A stretch of DNA of 64,000 bases from positions 60,717,093 to 60,781,092 of the forward strand of contig OX344763.1 of NCBI GenBank assembly GCA_947034895.1, written 5' to 3'. Under the pieces are notes generated by a model. The model did not search any database. It saw nothing but the letters and a program-made list of their open reading frames with translations, and had not been told where the DNA came from. Source of the DNA: Rhytidiadelphus loreus. Lineage: Eukaryota > Streptophyta > Bryopsida > Hypnales > Hylocomiaceae. Within the stretch, counting starts at the first letter, position 1; the number at the start of each line of letters is the position of its first letter. This document shows, piece by piece, positions 12,680 through 25,831 of this stretch. A program made the position numbers and the translations under genes.

Positions 12680-13630
12680 CTTGTGTTGTACTTTCACGTC
12701 CAAGAAAATTGGACCTCATGAAATTCACGTAAAGACAAATGTGCAAACATGTGGTGCAAGTTGCAATTCTTCTTGTATCCAAATATCCAAAAGAATATTC
12801 ATTTGGTGGTACCATTGAATGACTTTCAAGGATAAATTAGAAATTGATGCACGAACCTTGTGTTGTACTTTAACGTCCAAGAAAATTGGACCTCAGGAAA
12901 TTCACGTAAAGAAAAATGTGCAAACATGTGGTGCAAGTTGCAATTCTTCTTGTATCCAAATATCCGAAAAAATATTCATTTGGTGGTTGCATGTAATGAC
13001 CTCGACCGTGAAATTAGAAATTGATGCATGAACCTTGAGCTGTACTTTCATGTCCAAGAAAATTGGACCTCATGAAATTCATGTAAAGGAAAATGTGCAA
13101 ACATGTGGTGCAAGTTGCAATTCTTCTTGAATCCAAATATCCAAAAAAATATTCATTTGGTGGTACCATTGAATGACCTTGAACGGTAAATTAGAAATTG
13201 ATGCACGATCCTTGTGTTGTACTTTCATGTCCAAGAAAATTGGACCTCATGAAATTCACGTAAAGACAAATGTGCAAACATGTGGTGCAAGTTGCAATTC
13301 TTCTTGAATTTAAATATCCAAAATAATATTCATTTGGTGGTACCAATGAATGACCTTGAACGTTAAATTAGAAATTGATGCACGATCCTTGTGCTGTACT
13401 TTCATGTCCAAGAAAATTGGACCTCATGAAATTCACGTAAAGACAACTGTGCAAACATGTGGTGCAAGTTGAAATTCTTCTTCAATCCAAATATCCAAAA
13501 AATATTCATTTGTTGGTACCATTAAATGACCGTGAACGTTAAATTAGAAATTGATGCACGAACCCTGTGTTGTACTTTCATGTCCAAGAAAATTGGACCT
13601 CATGAAATTCACGTAAAGGAGAATGTGCAA
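12680..13630. repeat. Duplicated block with KpnI-less divergent monomer, copy 2
   Basis: Partner of 10,380-11,330. The KpnI-less junction is near 12,986 and the box reads CTCGACCGTG, closer to the KpnI-less monomers found at 49-56 kb. The open frame seen in copy 1 is cut here by GATGCATGA at 13,024-13,032. Also shared is the ACCAATGAATG junction at 11,041 and 13,341. Three monomers just upstream (about 12,100-12,640) share a separate GGTTGTACC change that also destroys the KpnI site. Confidence 0.8.
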
Positions 13631-16125
13631 ACATGTGGTGCAAGTTGCAATTCTTCTTGAATCCAAATGTCCAAAAATTATTCATTTGGTGGTACCATTG
13701 AATGACCTGGAACGGTAAATTAGAAATTGATGCACGAACCTTGAGCTGTACTTTCATGTCCAAGAAAATTGGACCTCATGAAATTCACGTAAAGGAGAAT
13801 GTGCAAACATGTGGTGCAAGTTGCAGTTCTTTTTGTATCCAAATATCCAAAAAAATATTCATTTGTTGGTACCATTGAATGACCGTGAACGTTAAATTAG
13901 AAATTGATGCACGATCCTTTTGTTGTACTTTCATGTCCAAGAAAATTGGACCTCATGAAATTCACGTAAAGGAAAATGTGCAAACATGTGGTGCAAGTTG
14001 CAATTCTTCTTGAATCTAAATATCCAAAATAATATTCATTTGGTGGTACCATTGAATGACCTTGAACGTTAAATTAGAAATTGATGCACGATCCTTGTGT
14101 TGTACTTTCATGTCCAAGAAAATTGGACCTCATGAAATTCACGTAAAGGAAAATGTGCAAACATGTGGTGCAAGTTGCAATTCTTCTTGAATCCAAATAT
14201 CCAAAAAAATATTCATTTGGTGGTACCATTGAATGACCTTGAACATTAAATTAGAAATTGATGCACGATCCTTGTGCTGTACTTTCATGTCCAAGAAAAT
14301 TGGACCTCATGAAATTCACGTAAAGACAAATGTGCAAACATGTGGTGCAAGTTGCAATTCTTTTTGTATCCAAATATCCAAAATAATATTCATTTGGTGG
14401 TACCATTGAATGTCCTTCAAGGATAGATTAGAAATTGATGCACGATCCTTGTGCTGTACTTTCATGTCCAAGAAAATTGGACCTCATGAAATTCACGTAA
14501 AGACAAATGTGCAAACATGTGGTGCAAGTTGCAATTCTTTTTGTATCCAAATATCCAAAATAATATTCATTTGGTGGTACCATTGAATGACCTTCAAGGA
14601 TAAATTAGAAATTGATGCACGAGCCCTGTGTTGTACTTTCATGTCCAAGAAAATTGGACCTGATGAAATTCACGTAAAGGAGAATGTGCAAACATGTGGT
14701 GCAAGTTGCAATTCTTCTTGAATCCAAATGTCCAAAAATTATTCATTTGGTGGTACCATTGAATGACCTGGAACGGTAAATTAGAAATTGATGCACGAAC
14801 CTTGAGCTGTACTTTCATGTCCAAGAAAATTGGACCTCATGAAATTCACGTAAAGGAGAATGTGCAAACATGTGGTGCAAGTTGCAGTTCTTTTTGTATC
14901 CAAATATCCAAAAAAATATTCATTTGTTGGTACCATTGAATGACCTTCAAGGATAAATTAGAAATTGATGCACGATCCTTTTGTTGTACTTTCATGTCCA
15001 AGAAAATTGGACCTCATGAAATTCACGTAAAGGAAAATGTGCAAACATGTGGTGCAAGATGCAATTCTTCTTGAATCTAAATATCCAAAATAATATTCAT
15101 TTGGTGGTCCCATTGAATGACCTTGAACGTTAAATTAGAAATTGATGCACGATCCTTGTGTTGTACTTTCATGTCCAAGAAAATTGGACCTCATGAAATT
15201 CACGTAAAGGAAAATGTGCAAACATGTGGTGCAAGTTGCAATTCTTCTTGAATCCAAATATCCAAAAAAATATTCATTTGGTGGTACCATTGAATGACCT
15301 TGAACATTAAATTAGAAATTGATGCACGATCCTTGTGCTGTACTTTCATGTCCAAGAAAATTGGACCTCATGAAATTCACGTAAAGAAAAATGTGCAAAC
15401 ATGTGGTGCAAGTTGCAATTCTTTTTGTATCCAAATATCCAAAATAATATTCATTTGGTGGTACCATTGAATGTCCTTCAAGGATAGATTAGAAATTGAT
15501 GCACGATCCTTGTGCTGTACTTTCATGTCCAAGAAAATTGGACCTCATGAAATTCACGTAAAGACAAATGTGCAAACATGTGGTGCAAGTTGCAATTCTT
15601 TTTGTATCCAAATATCCAAAATAATATTCATTTGGTGGTACCATTGAATGACCTTCAAGGATAAATTAGAAATTGATGCACGAGCCCTGTGTTGTACTTT
15701 CATGTCCAAGAAAATTGGACCTGATGAAATTCACGTAAAGGAGAATGTGCAAACATGTGGTGCAAGTTGCAATTCTTCTTGAATCCAAATGTCCAAAAAT
15801 TATTCATTTGGTGGTACCATTGAATGACCTGGAACGGTAAATTAGAAATTGATGCACGAACCTTGAGCTGTACTTTCATGTCCAAGAAAATTGGACCTCA
15901 TGAAATTCACGTAAAGGAGAATGTGCAAACATGTGGTGCAAGTTGCAGTTCTTTTTGTATCCAAATATCCAAAAAAATATTCATTTGTTGGTACCATTGA
16001 ATGACCGTGAACGTTAAATTAGAAATTGATGCACGATCCTTTTGTTGTACTTTCATGTCCAAGAAAATTGGACCTCATGAAATTCACGTAAAGGAAAATG
16101 TGCAAACATGTGGTGCAAGTTGCAA
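13555..16125. repeat. 6-monomer HOR (1,061 bp), about 2.4 copies
   Basis: Copies begin near 13,555, 14,616 and 15,677; the third is partial. Markers at 1,061-bp steps are AAATGTCCAAAAATTATTC, the GCAGTTCTTTTTGTATCC monomer (near 13,825, 14,884, 15,947) and ATCCTTTTGTTG. The first two copies also share GAATGTCCTTCAAGGATAG (near 14,412 and 15,473). One member per unit is a base short. A partial relative of the unit lies at 38.5 kb. Confidence 0.88.
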
Positions 16126-17229
16126 TTCTTCTCGAATCCAAATATCCAAAGAAATATTCATTTGGTGGTACCATTGAATGACCTTCAAGGATAAATTAGA
16201 AATTGATGCAAGAACCTTGAGCTGTACTTTCATGTCCAAGAAAATTGGACCTCATGAAATTCACGTAAAGGAAAATGTGCAAACATGTGGTGCAAGTTGC
16301 AATTCTTCTTGAATCCAAATATCCAAAGAAATATTCATTTGGTGGTACCATTGAATGACCTGGAACGTTAAATTAGAAATTGATGCACGAACCTTGTGTT
16401 GTACTTTCATGTCCAAGAAAATTGGACCTCATGAAATTCACGTAAAGGAAAATGTGCAAACATGTGGTGCAAGTTGCAATTCTTCTTGAATCCAAATATC
16501 CAAAAAAATATTCATTTGGTGGTACCATTGATTGACCTTGAACGTTAAATTAGAAATTGATGCACGAACCTTGTGCTGTACTTTCATGTCCAAGAAAATT
16601 GGACCTCATGAAATTCACGTAAAGGAAAATGTGCAAACATGTGGTGCAAGTTGCAATTCTTCTCGAATCCAAATATCCAAAAAAATATTCATTTGGTGGT
16701 ACCATTGAATGACCTGGAACGGTAAATTAGAAATTGATGCACGAACCTTGAGCTGCACTTTCATGTCCAAGAAAATTGGACCTCATGAAATTCACGTAAA
16801 GGAAAATGTGCAAACATGTGGTGCAAGTTGCAATTCTTCTTGAATCCAAATATCCAAAGAAATATTCATTTGGTGGTACCATTGAATGACCTTGAACGTT
16901 AAATTAGAAATTGATGCACGATCCTTGTGTTGTACTTTCATGTCCAAGAAAATTGGACCTCATGAAATTCACGTAAAGGAAAATGTGCAAACATGTGGAG
17001 CAAGTTGCAATTCTTCTTGAATCCAAATATCCAAAAATTATTCATTTGGTGGTACCATTGAATGACCTTCAAGGATAAATTAGAAATTGATGCACCATCC
17101 TTGTGTTGTACTTTCATGTCCAAGAAAATTGGACCTCATGAAATTCACTTAAAGACAAATCTGCAAACATGTGGTGCAAGTTGCAATTCTTCTTGAATCC
17201 AAATATCCAAAGAAATATTCATTTGGTGG
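16126..17229. repeat. Mixed monomers between HOR blocks
   Basis: About six monomers, including two with TTCTCGAATCC (near 16,130 and 16,662), which recurs near 18,605. From about 16,940 the string is the left copy of a 1.26-kb stretch found again at 40,463. GGAGCAAGTTGC near 16,998 marks this subtype, also seen near 20,182, 21,066, 39,460 and 40,521. Confidence 0.8.
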
Positions 17230-18200
17230 TACCATTGAATGACCTTCAAGGATAAATTAGAAATTGATGCACGAACCTTGAGCTGTACTTTCATGTCCAA
17301 GAAAATTGGACCTCATGAAATTCCCGTAAAGGAAAATGTGCAAACATGTGGTGCAAGTTGCAATTCTTCTTGAATCCAAATATCCAAAAAAATATTCATT
17401 TGGTGGTACCATTCAATGAGCTTGAACGGTATATTAGAAATTGATGCACGAACCTTGAGCTGTACTTTCATGTCCAAGAAAATTGGACCTCATGAAATTC
17501 ACGTAAAGGAGAATGTGCAAACATGTGGTGCAAGTTGCATTTCTTTTTGTATCCAAATATCCAAAAAAATATTCATTTGTTGGTACCATTGAATGACCGT
17601 GAACGTTAAATTAGAAATTGATGCACGATCCTTTTGTTGTACTTTCATGTCCAAGAAAATTGGACCTCATGAAATTCACGTAAAGGAAAATGTGCAAACA
17701 TGTAGTGCAAGTTGCAATTCTTCTTGAATCTAAATATCCAAAATAATATTCATTTGGTGGTACCATTGAATGACCTTGAACGTTAAATTAGAAATTGATG
17801 CACGATCCTTGTGTTGTACTTTCATGTCCAAGAAAATTGGACCTCATGAAATTCACGTAAAGGAAAATGTGCAAACATGTGGTGCAAGTTGCAATTCTTC
17901 TTGAATCCAAATATCCAAAAATTATTCATTTGGTGGTACCTTTGAATGACCTTCAAGGATAAATTAGAAATTGATGCACCATCCTTGTGTTGTACTTTCA
18001 TGTCCAAGAAAATTGGACCTCATGAAATTCACATAAAGACAAATCTGCAAACATGTGGTGCAAGTTGCAATTCTTCTTGAATCCAAATATCCAAAGAAAT
18101 ATTCATTTGGTGGTACCATTGAATGACCTTCAAGGATAAATTAGAAATTGATGCACGAACCTTGAGCTGTACTTTCATGTCCAAGAAAATTGGACCTCAT
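16940..18200. repeat. Long-distance duplicated string, left copy (partner 40,463-41,723)
   Basis: About seven monomers recur in the same order 23,523 bp away (133 monomers). Ordered shared markers are GGAGCAAG, TTCACTTAAAGACAAATCTG, TTCCCGTAAAGG, ATTCAATGAGCTTGAACGG followed by TATATT, TGCATTTCTTTTTGTATCC, ATCCTTTTGTTG, ATGTAGTGCAAG and TTCACATAAAG. I noticed only a few base differences, such as ACCTTTGAATG near 17,938 against ACCATTGAATG near 41,461. Confidence 0.85.
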
Positions 18201-19305
18201 GAAATTCACGTAAAGGAAAATGTGCAAACATGTGGTGCAAGTTGCAATTCTTCTTGAATCCAAATATCCAAAAAAATATTCATTTGGTGGTACCATTCAA
18301 TGAGCTTGAACGGTAAATTAGAAATTGATGCACGAACCTTGTGTTGTACTTTCATGTCCAAGAAAATTGGACCTCATGAAATTCACGTAAAGGAAAATGT
18401 GCAAACATGTGGTGCAAGTTGCAATTCTTCTTGAATCCAAATATCCAAAAAAATATTCATTTGGTGGTACCATTGATTGACCTTGAACGTTAAATTAGAA
18501 ATTGATGCACGAACCTTGTGCTGTACTTTCATGTCCAAGAAAATTGGACCTCATGAAATTCACGTAAAGAAGAATGTGCAAACATGTGGTGCAAGTTGCA
18601 ATTCCTCTCGAATCCAAATATCCAAAGAAATATTCATTTGGTGGTACCATTGAATGACCTTCAAGGATAAATCAGAAATTGATGCACGAACCTTGAGCTG
18701 TACTTTCATGTCCAAGAAAATTGGACCTCATGAAATTCCCGTAAAGGAAAATGTGCAAACATGTGGTGCAAGTTGCAATTCTTCTTGAATCCAAATATCC
18801 AAAAAAATATTCATTTGGTGGTACCATTCAATGAGCTTGAACGGTATATTAGAAATTGATGCACGAACCTTGAGCTGTACTTTCATGTCCAAGAAAATTG
18901 GACCTCATGAAATTCACGTAAAGGAGAATGTGCAAACATGTGGTGCAAGTTGCATTTCTTTTTGTATCCAAATATCCAAAAAAATATTCATTTGTTGGTA
19001 CCATTGAATGACCGTGAACGTTAAATTAGAAATTGATGCACGATCCTTTTGTTGTACTTTCATGTCCAAGAAAATTGGACCTCATGAAATTCACGTAAAG
19101 GAAAATGTGCAAACATGTAGTGCAAGTTGCAATTCTTCTTGAATCTAAATATCCAAAATAATATTCATTTGGTGGTACCATTGAATGACCTTGAACGTTA
19201 AATTAGAAATTGATGCACGATCCTTGTGTTGTACTTTCATGTCCAAGAAAATTGGACCTCATGAAATTCACGTAAAGGAAAATGTGCAAACATGTGGTGC
19301 AAGTT
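17230..19305. repeat. 8-monomer offset duplication (1,415 bp)
   Basis: The stretch 17,230-17,890 recurs at 18,645-19,305. ATTCAATGAGC starts at 17,411 and 18,826, and TTCCCGTAAAGG, TGCATTTCTTTTTG and ATGTAGTGC follow at the same offset. The copies part at the A-run near 17,915/19,330. The intervening segment (about 18,100-18,600) is itself repeated seven monomers on (ATTCAATGAGC at 18,295 and 19,534), so the local structure is nested. Confidence 0.82.
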
Positions 19306-19533
19306 GCAATTCTTCTTGAATCCAAATATCCAAAGAAATATTCATTTGGTGGTACCATTGAATGACCTTCAAGGATAAATTAGAAATTGATGCACGAACC
19401 TTGAGCTGTACTTTCATGTCCAAGAAAATTGGACCTCATGAAATTCACGTAAAGGAAAATGTGCAAACATGTGGTGCAAGTTGCAATTCTTCTTGAATCC
19501 AAATATCCAAAAAAATATTCATTTGGTGGTACC

Positions 19534-21301
19534 ATTCAATGAGCTTGAACGGTAAATTAGAAATTGATGCACGAACCTTGTGTTGTACTTTCATGTCCAA
19601 GAAAATTGGACCTCATGAAATTCACGTAAAGGAAAATGTGCAAACATGTGGTGCAAGTTGCAATTCTTCTTGAATCCAAATATCCAAAAAAATATTCATT
19701 TGGTGGTACCATTGATTGACCTTGAACGTTAAATTAGAAATTGATGCACGAACCTTGTGCTGTACTTTCATGTCCAAGAAAATTGGACCTCATGAAATTC
19801 ACGTAAAGAAGAATGTGCAAACATGTGGTGCAAGTTGCAATTCTTCTTGAATCCAAATATCCAAAAAAATATTCATTTGGTGGTACCATTGAATGACCTT
19901 GAACGGTAAATTAGAAATTGATGCACGAACCTTGAGCTGCACTTTCATGTCCAAGAAAATTGGACCTCATGAAATTCACGTAAAGGAAAATGTGCAAACA
20001 TGTGGTGCAAGTTGCAATTCTTCTTGAATCCAAATATCCAAAGAAATATTCATTTGGTGGTACCATTGAATGACCTTGAACGTTAAATTAGAAATTGATG
20101 CACGATCCTTGTGTTGTACTTTCATGTCCAAGAAAATTGGACCTCATGAAATTCACGTAAAGGAAAATGTGCAAACATGTGGAGCAAGTTGCAATTCTTC
20201 TTGAATCCAAATATCCAAAAATTATTCATTTGGTGGTACCATTGAATGACCTTCAAGGATAAATTAGAAATTGATGCACCATCCTTGTGTTGTACTTTCA
20301 TGTCCAAGAAAATTGGACCTCATGAAATTCACTTAAAGACAAATCTGCAAACATGTGGTGCAAGTTGCAATTCTTCTTGAATCCAAATATCCAAAGAAAT
20401 ATTCATTTGGTGGTACCATTCAATGAGCTTGAACGGTAAATTAGAAATTGATGCACGAACCCTGTGTTGTACTTTCATGTCCAAGAAAATTGGACCTCAT
20501 GAAATTCACGTAAAGGAAAATGTGCAAACATGTGGTGCAAGTTGCAATTCTTCTTGAATCCAAATATCCAAAAAAATATTCATTTGGTGGTACCATTGAT
20601 TGACCTTGAACGTTAAATTAGAAATTGATGCACGAACCTTGTGCTGTACTTTCATGTCCAAGAAAATTGGACCTCATGAAATTCACGTAAAGAAGAATGT
20701 GCAAACATGTGGTGCAAGTTGCAATTCTTCTTGAATCCAAATATCCAAAAAAATATTCATTTGGTGGTACCATTGAATGACCTTGAACGGTAAATTAGAA
20801 ATTGATGCACGAACCTTGAGCTGCACTTTCATGTCCAAGAAAATTGGACCTCATGAAATTCACGTAAAGGAAAATGTGCAAACATGTGGTGCAAGTTGCA
20901 ATTCTTCTTGAATCCAAATATCCAAAGAAATATTCATTTGGTGGTACCATTGAATGACCTTGAACGTTAAATTAGAAATTGATGCACGATCCTTGTGTTG
21001 TACTTTCATGTCCAAGAAAATTGGACCTCATGAAATTCACGTAAAGGAAAATGTGCAAACATGTGGAGCAAGTTGCAATTCTTCTTGAATCCAAATATCC
21101 AAAAATTATTCATTTGGTGGTACCATTGAATGACCTTCAAGGATAAATTAGAAATTGATGCACCATCCTTGTGTTGTACTTTCATGTCCAAGAAAATTGG
21201 ACCTCATGAAATTCACTTAAAGACAAATCTGCAAACATGTGGTGCAAGTTGCAATTCTTCTTGAATCCAAATATCCAAAGAAATATTCATTTGGTGGTAC
21301 C
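19534..21301. repeat. 5-monomer HOR (884 bp), two tandem copies
   Basis: Copy 1 is 19,534-20,417 and copy 2 is 20,418-21,301. ATTCAATGAGCTTGAACGG opens each copy, AAGAAGAATGTGC follows near 19,807/20,691, and GAGCTGCAC, GGAGCAAG and TTCACTTAAAG recur in order. The only difference I noticed is ACCTTG against ACCCTG near 19,577/20,461, so the duplication looks recent. Each copy contains one 176-bp monomer. Confidence 0.88.
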
Positions 21302-23709
21302 ATTGAATGACCTTCAAGGATAAATTAGAAATTGATGCACGAACCTTGAGCTGTACTTTCATGTCCAAGAAAATTGGACCTCATGAAATTCCCGTAAAGG
21401 AAAATGTGCAAACATGTGGTGCAAGTTGCAATTCTTCTTGAATCCAAATATCCAAAAAAATATTCATTTGTTGGTACCATTGAATGACCGTGAACGTTAA
21501 ATTAGAAATTGATGCACGATCCTTTTGTTGTACTTTCATGTCCAAGAAAATTGGACCTCATGAAATTCACGTAAAGGAAAATGTGCAAACATGTAGTGCA
21601 AGTTGCAATTCTTCTTGAATCTAAATATCCAAAATAATATTCATTTGGTGGTACCATTGAATGACCTTGAACGTTAAATTAGAAATTGATGCACGATCCT
21701 TGTGTTGTACTTTCATGTCCAAGAAAATTGGACCTCATGAAATTCACGTAAAGGAAAATGTGCAAACATGTGGTGCAAGTTGCAATTCTTCTTGAATCCA
21801 AATATCCAAAAATTATTCATTTGGTGGTACCTTTGAATGACCTTCAAGGATAAATTAGAAATTGATGCACCATCCTTGTGTTGTACTTTCATGTCCAAGA
21901 AAATTGGACCTCATGAAATTCACATAAAGACAAATCTGCAAACATGTGGTGCAAGTTGCAATTCTTCTTGAATCCAAATATCCAAAGAAATATTCATTTG
22001 GTGGTACCATTGAATGACCTTCAAGGATAAATTAGAAATTGATGCACGAACCTTGAGCTGTACTTTCATGTCCAAGAAAATTGGACCTCATGAAATTCAC
22101 GTAAAGGAAAATGTGCAAACATGTGGTGCAAGTTGCAATTCTTCTTGAATCCAAATATCCAAAAAAATATTCATTTGGTGGTACCATTCAATGAGCTTGA
22201 ACGTTATATTAGAAATTGATGCACGAACCTTGTGTTGTACTTTCATGTCCAAGAAAATTGGACCTCATGAAATTCACGTAAAGGAAAATGTGCAAACATG
22301 TGGTGCAAGTTGCAATTCTTCTTGAATCCAAATATCCAAAAAAATATTCATTTGGTGGTACCATTGATTGACCTTGAACGTTAAATTAGAAATTGATGCA
22401 CGAACCTTGTGCTGTACTTTCATGTCCAAGAAAATTGGACCTCATGAAATTCACGTAAAGAAAAATGTGCAAACATGTGGTGCAAGTTGCAATTCTTCTT
22501 GAATCCAAATATCCAAAAAAATATTCATTTGGTGGTACCATTGATTGACCTTGAACGTTAAATTAGAAATTGATGCACGAACCTTGTGCTGTACTTTCAT
22601 GTCCAAGAAAATTGGACCTCATGAAATTCACGTAAAGGAAAATGTGCAAACATGTGGTGCAAGTTGCAATTCTTCTTGAATCCAAATATCCAAAAAAATA
22701 TTCATTTGGTGGTACCATTGAATGACCTGGAACGGTAAATTAGAAATTGATGCACGAACCTTGTGTTGTACTTTCATGTCCAAGAAAATTGGACCTCATG
22801 AAATTCACGTAAAGAAAAATGTGCAAACATGTGGTGCAAGTTGCAATTCTTCTTGAATCCAAATATCCAAAAAAATATTCATTTGGTGGTACCATTGATT
22901 GACCTTGAACGTTAAATTAGAAATTGATGCACGAACCTTGTGCTGTACTTTCATGTCCAAGAAAATTGGACCTCATGAAATTCACGTAAAGGAAAATGTG
23001 CAAACATGTGGTGCAAGTTGCAATTCTTCTTGAATCCAAATATCCAAAAATTATTCATTTGGTGGTACCATTGAATGACCTTCAAGGATAAATTAGAAAT
23101 TGATGCAAGAACCTTGAGCTGTACTTTCATGTCCAAGAAAATTGGACCTCATGAAATTCACGTAAAGGAAAATGTGCAAACATGTGGTCCAAGTTGCAAT
23201 TCTTCTTGAATCCAAATATCCAAAAAAATATTCATTTGGTGGTACCATTGATTGACCTTGAACGTTAAATTAGAAATTGATGCACGATCCTTGTGTTGTA
23301 CTTTCATGTCCAAGAAAATTGGACCTCATGAAATTCACGTAAAGACAACTGTGCAAACATGTGGTGCAAGTTGCAATTCTTCTTGAATCCAAATATCCAA
23401 AAAAATATTCATTTGGTGGTACCATTGAATGACCTGGAACGGTGAATTAGAAATTGATGCACGAACCTTGTGTTGTACTTTCATGTCCAAGAAAATTGGA
23501 CCTCATGAAATTCACGTAAAGAAAAATGTGCAAACATGTGGTGCAAGTTGCAATTCTTCTTGAATCCAAATATCCAAAAAAATATTCATTTGGTGGTACC
23601 ATTGATTGACCTTGAACGTTAAATTAGAAATTGATGCACGAACCTTGTGCTGTACTTTCATGTCCAAGAAAATTGGACCTCATGAAATTCACGTAAAGGA
23701 AAATGTGCA
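21302..23709. repeat. Transition zone into the 12-mer family
   Basis: 21,302-22,190 continues the 17-19 kb subtypes (ATCCTTTTGTTG, ATGTAGTGC, TTCACATAAAG). At about 22,190 the ATTCAATGAGCTTGAACGTT-TATATT variant appears. From about 22,690 the string (TGGAACGGT, GTAAAGAAAAATG, GATTGACC, CAAAAATTATTC, GCAAGAACC) matches 24,460-25,430 at +1,769 bp (10 monomers). A private change, ACGGTGAATTAG near 23,442, marks the left copy. Confidence 0.8.
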
Positions 23710-25831
23710 AACATGTGGTGCAAGTTGCAATTCTTCTTGAATCCAAATATCCAAAAAAATATTCATTTGGTGGTACCATTGATTGACCTTGAACGTTAAA
23801 TTAGAAATTGATGCACGAACTTTGTGCTATACTTTCATGTCCAAGAAAATTGGACCTCATGAAATTCACGTAAAGGAAAATGTGCAAACATGTGGTGCAA
23901 GTTGCAATTCTTCTTGAATCCAAATATCCAAAAAAATATTCATTCGGTGGTACCATTGAATGACCTTGAACGGTAAATTAGAAATTGATGCACGAACCTT
24001 GTGTTGTACTTTCATGTCCAAGAAAATTGGACCTCATGAAATTCACGTAAAGAAGAATGTGCAAACATGTGGTGCAAGTTGCAATTCTTCTTGAATCCAA
24101 ATATCCAAAAAAATATTCATTTGGTGGTACCATTGAATGACCTTCAAGGATAAATTAGAAATTGATGCAAGAACCTTGAGCTGTACTTTCATGTCCAAGA
24201 AAATTGGACCTCATGAAATTCACGTAAAGGAAAATGTGCAAACATGTGGTGCAAGTTGCAATTCTTCTTGAATCCAAATATCCAAAAAAATATTCATTTG
24301 GTGGTACCATTGATTGACCTTGAACGTTAAATTAGAAATTGATGCACGATCCTTGTGTTGTACTTTCATGTCCAAGAAAATTGGACCTCATGAAATTCAC
24401 GTAAAGACAACTGTGCAAACATGTGGTGCAAGTTGCAATTCTTCTTGAATCCAAATATCCAAAAAAATATTCATTTGGTGGTACCATTGAATGACCTGGA
24501 ACGGTAAATTAGAAATTGATGCACGAACCTTGTGTTGTACTTTCATGTCCAAGAAAATTGGACCTCATGAAATTCACGTAAAGAAAAATGTGCAAACATG
24601 TGGTGCAAGTTGCAATTCTTCTTGAATCCAAATATCCAAAAAAATATTCATTTGGTGGTACCATTGATTGACCTTGAACGTTAAATTAGAAATTGATGCA
24701 CGAACCTTGTGCTGTACTTTCATGTCCAAGAAAATTGGACCTCATGAAATTCACGTAAAGGAAAATGTGCAAACATGTGGTGCAAGTTGCAATTCTTCTT
24801 GAATCCAAATATCCAAAAATTATTCATTTGGTGGTACCATTGAATGACCTTCAAGGATAAATTAGAAATTGATGCAAGAACTTTGAGCTGTACTTTCATG
24901 TCCAAGAAAATTGGACCTCATGAAATTCACGTAAAGGAAAATGTGCAAACATGTGGTGCAAGTTGCAATTCTTCTTGAATCCAAATATCCAAAAAAATAT
25001 TCATTTGGTGGTACCATTGATTGACCTTGAACGTTAAATTAGAAATTGATGCACGATCCTTGTGTTGTACTTTCATGTCCAAGAAAATTGGACCTCATGA
25101 AATTCACGTAAAGACAACTGTGCAAACATGTGGTGCAAGTTGCAATTCTTCTTGAATCCAAATATCCAAAAAAATATTCATTTGGTGGTACCATTGAATG
25201 ACCTGGAACGGTAAATTAGAAATTGATGCACGAACCTTGTGTTGTACTTTCATGTCCAAGAAAATTGGACCTCATGAAATTCACGTAAAGAAAAATGTGC
25301 AAACATGTGGTGCAAGTTGCAATTCTTCTTGAATGCAAATATCCAAAAAAATATTCATTTGGTGGTACCATTGATTGACCTTGAACGTTAAATTAGAAAT
25401 TGATGCACGAACCTTGTGCTGTACTTTCATGTCCAAGAAAATTGGACCTCATGAAATTCACGTAAAGGAAAATGTGCAAACATGTGGTGCAAGTTGCAAT
25501 TCTTCTTGAATCCAAATATCCAAAAATTATTCATTTGGTGGTACCTTTGAATGACCTTCAAGGATAAATTAGAAATTGATGCACCATCCTTGTGTTGTAC
25601 TTTCATGTCCAAGAAAATTGGACCTCATGAAATTCACATAAAGACAAATCTGCAAACATGTGGTGCAAGTTGCAATTCTTCTTGAATCCAAATATCCAAA
25701 GAAATATTCATTTGGTGGTACCATTGAATGACCTTCAAGGATAAATTAGAAATTGATGCACGAACCTTGAGCTGTACTTTCATGTCCAAGAAAATTGGAC
25801 CTCATGAAATTCACGTAAAGACAACTGTGCA
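23710..25831. repeat. 12-monomer HOR unit (2,122 bp), copy 1
   Basis: Contains, in order, GAACTTTGTGCTATAC (23,817), a CATTCGG monomer (23,941), AAGAAGAATG, GCAAGAACCTTGAGC, a GATTGACC/GATCCTTG/ACAACTG monomer, TGGAACGGT with GTAAAGAAAAATG, CAAAAATTATTC, GAATGCAAATATCC (25,331), ACCTTTGAATG and TTCACATAAAG. All recur at +2,122. Two members are one base short, which accounts for 2,122 instead of 2,124 bp. Confidence 0.88.
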
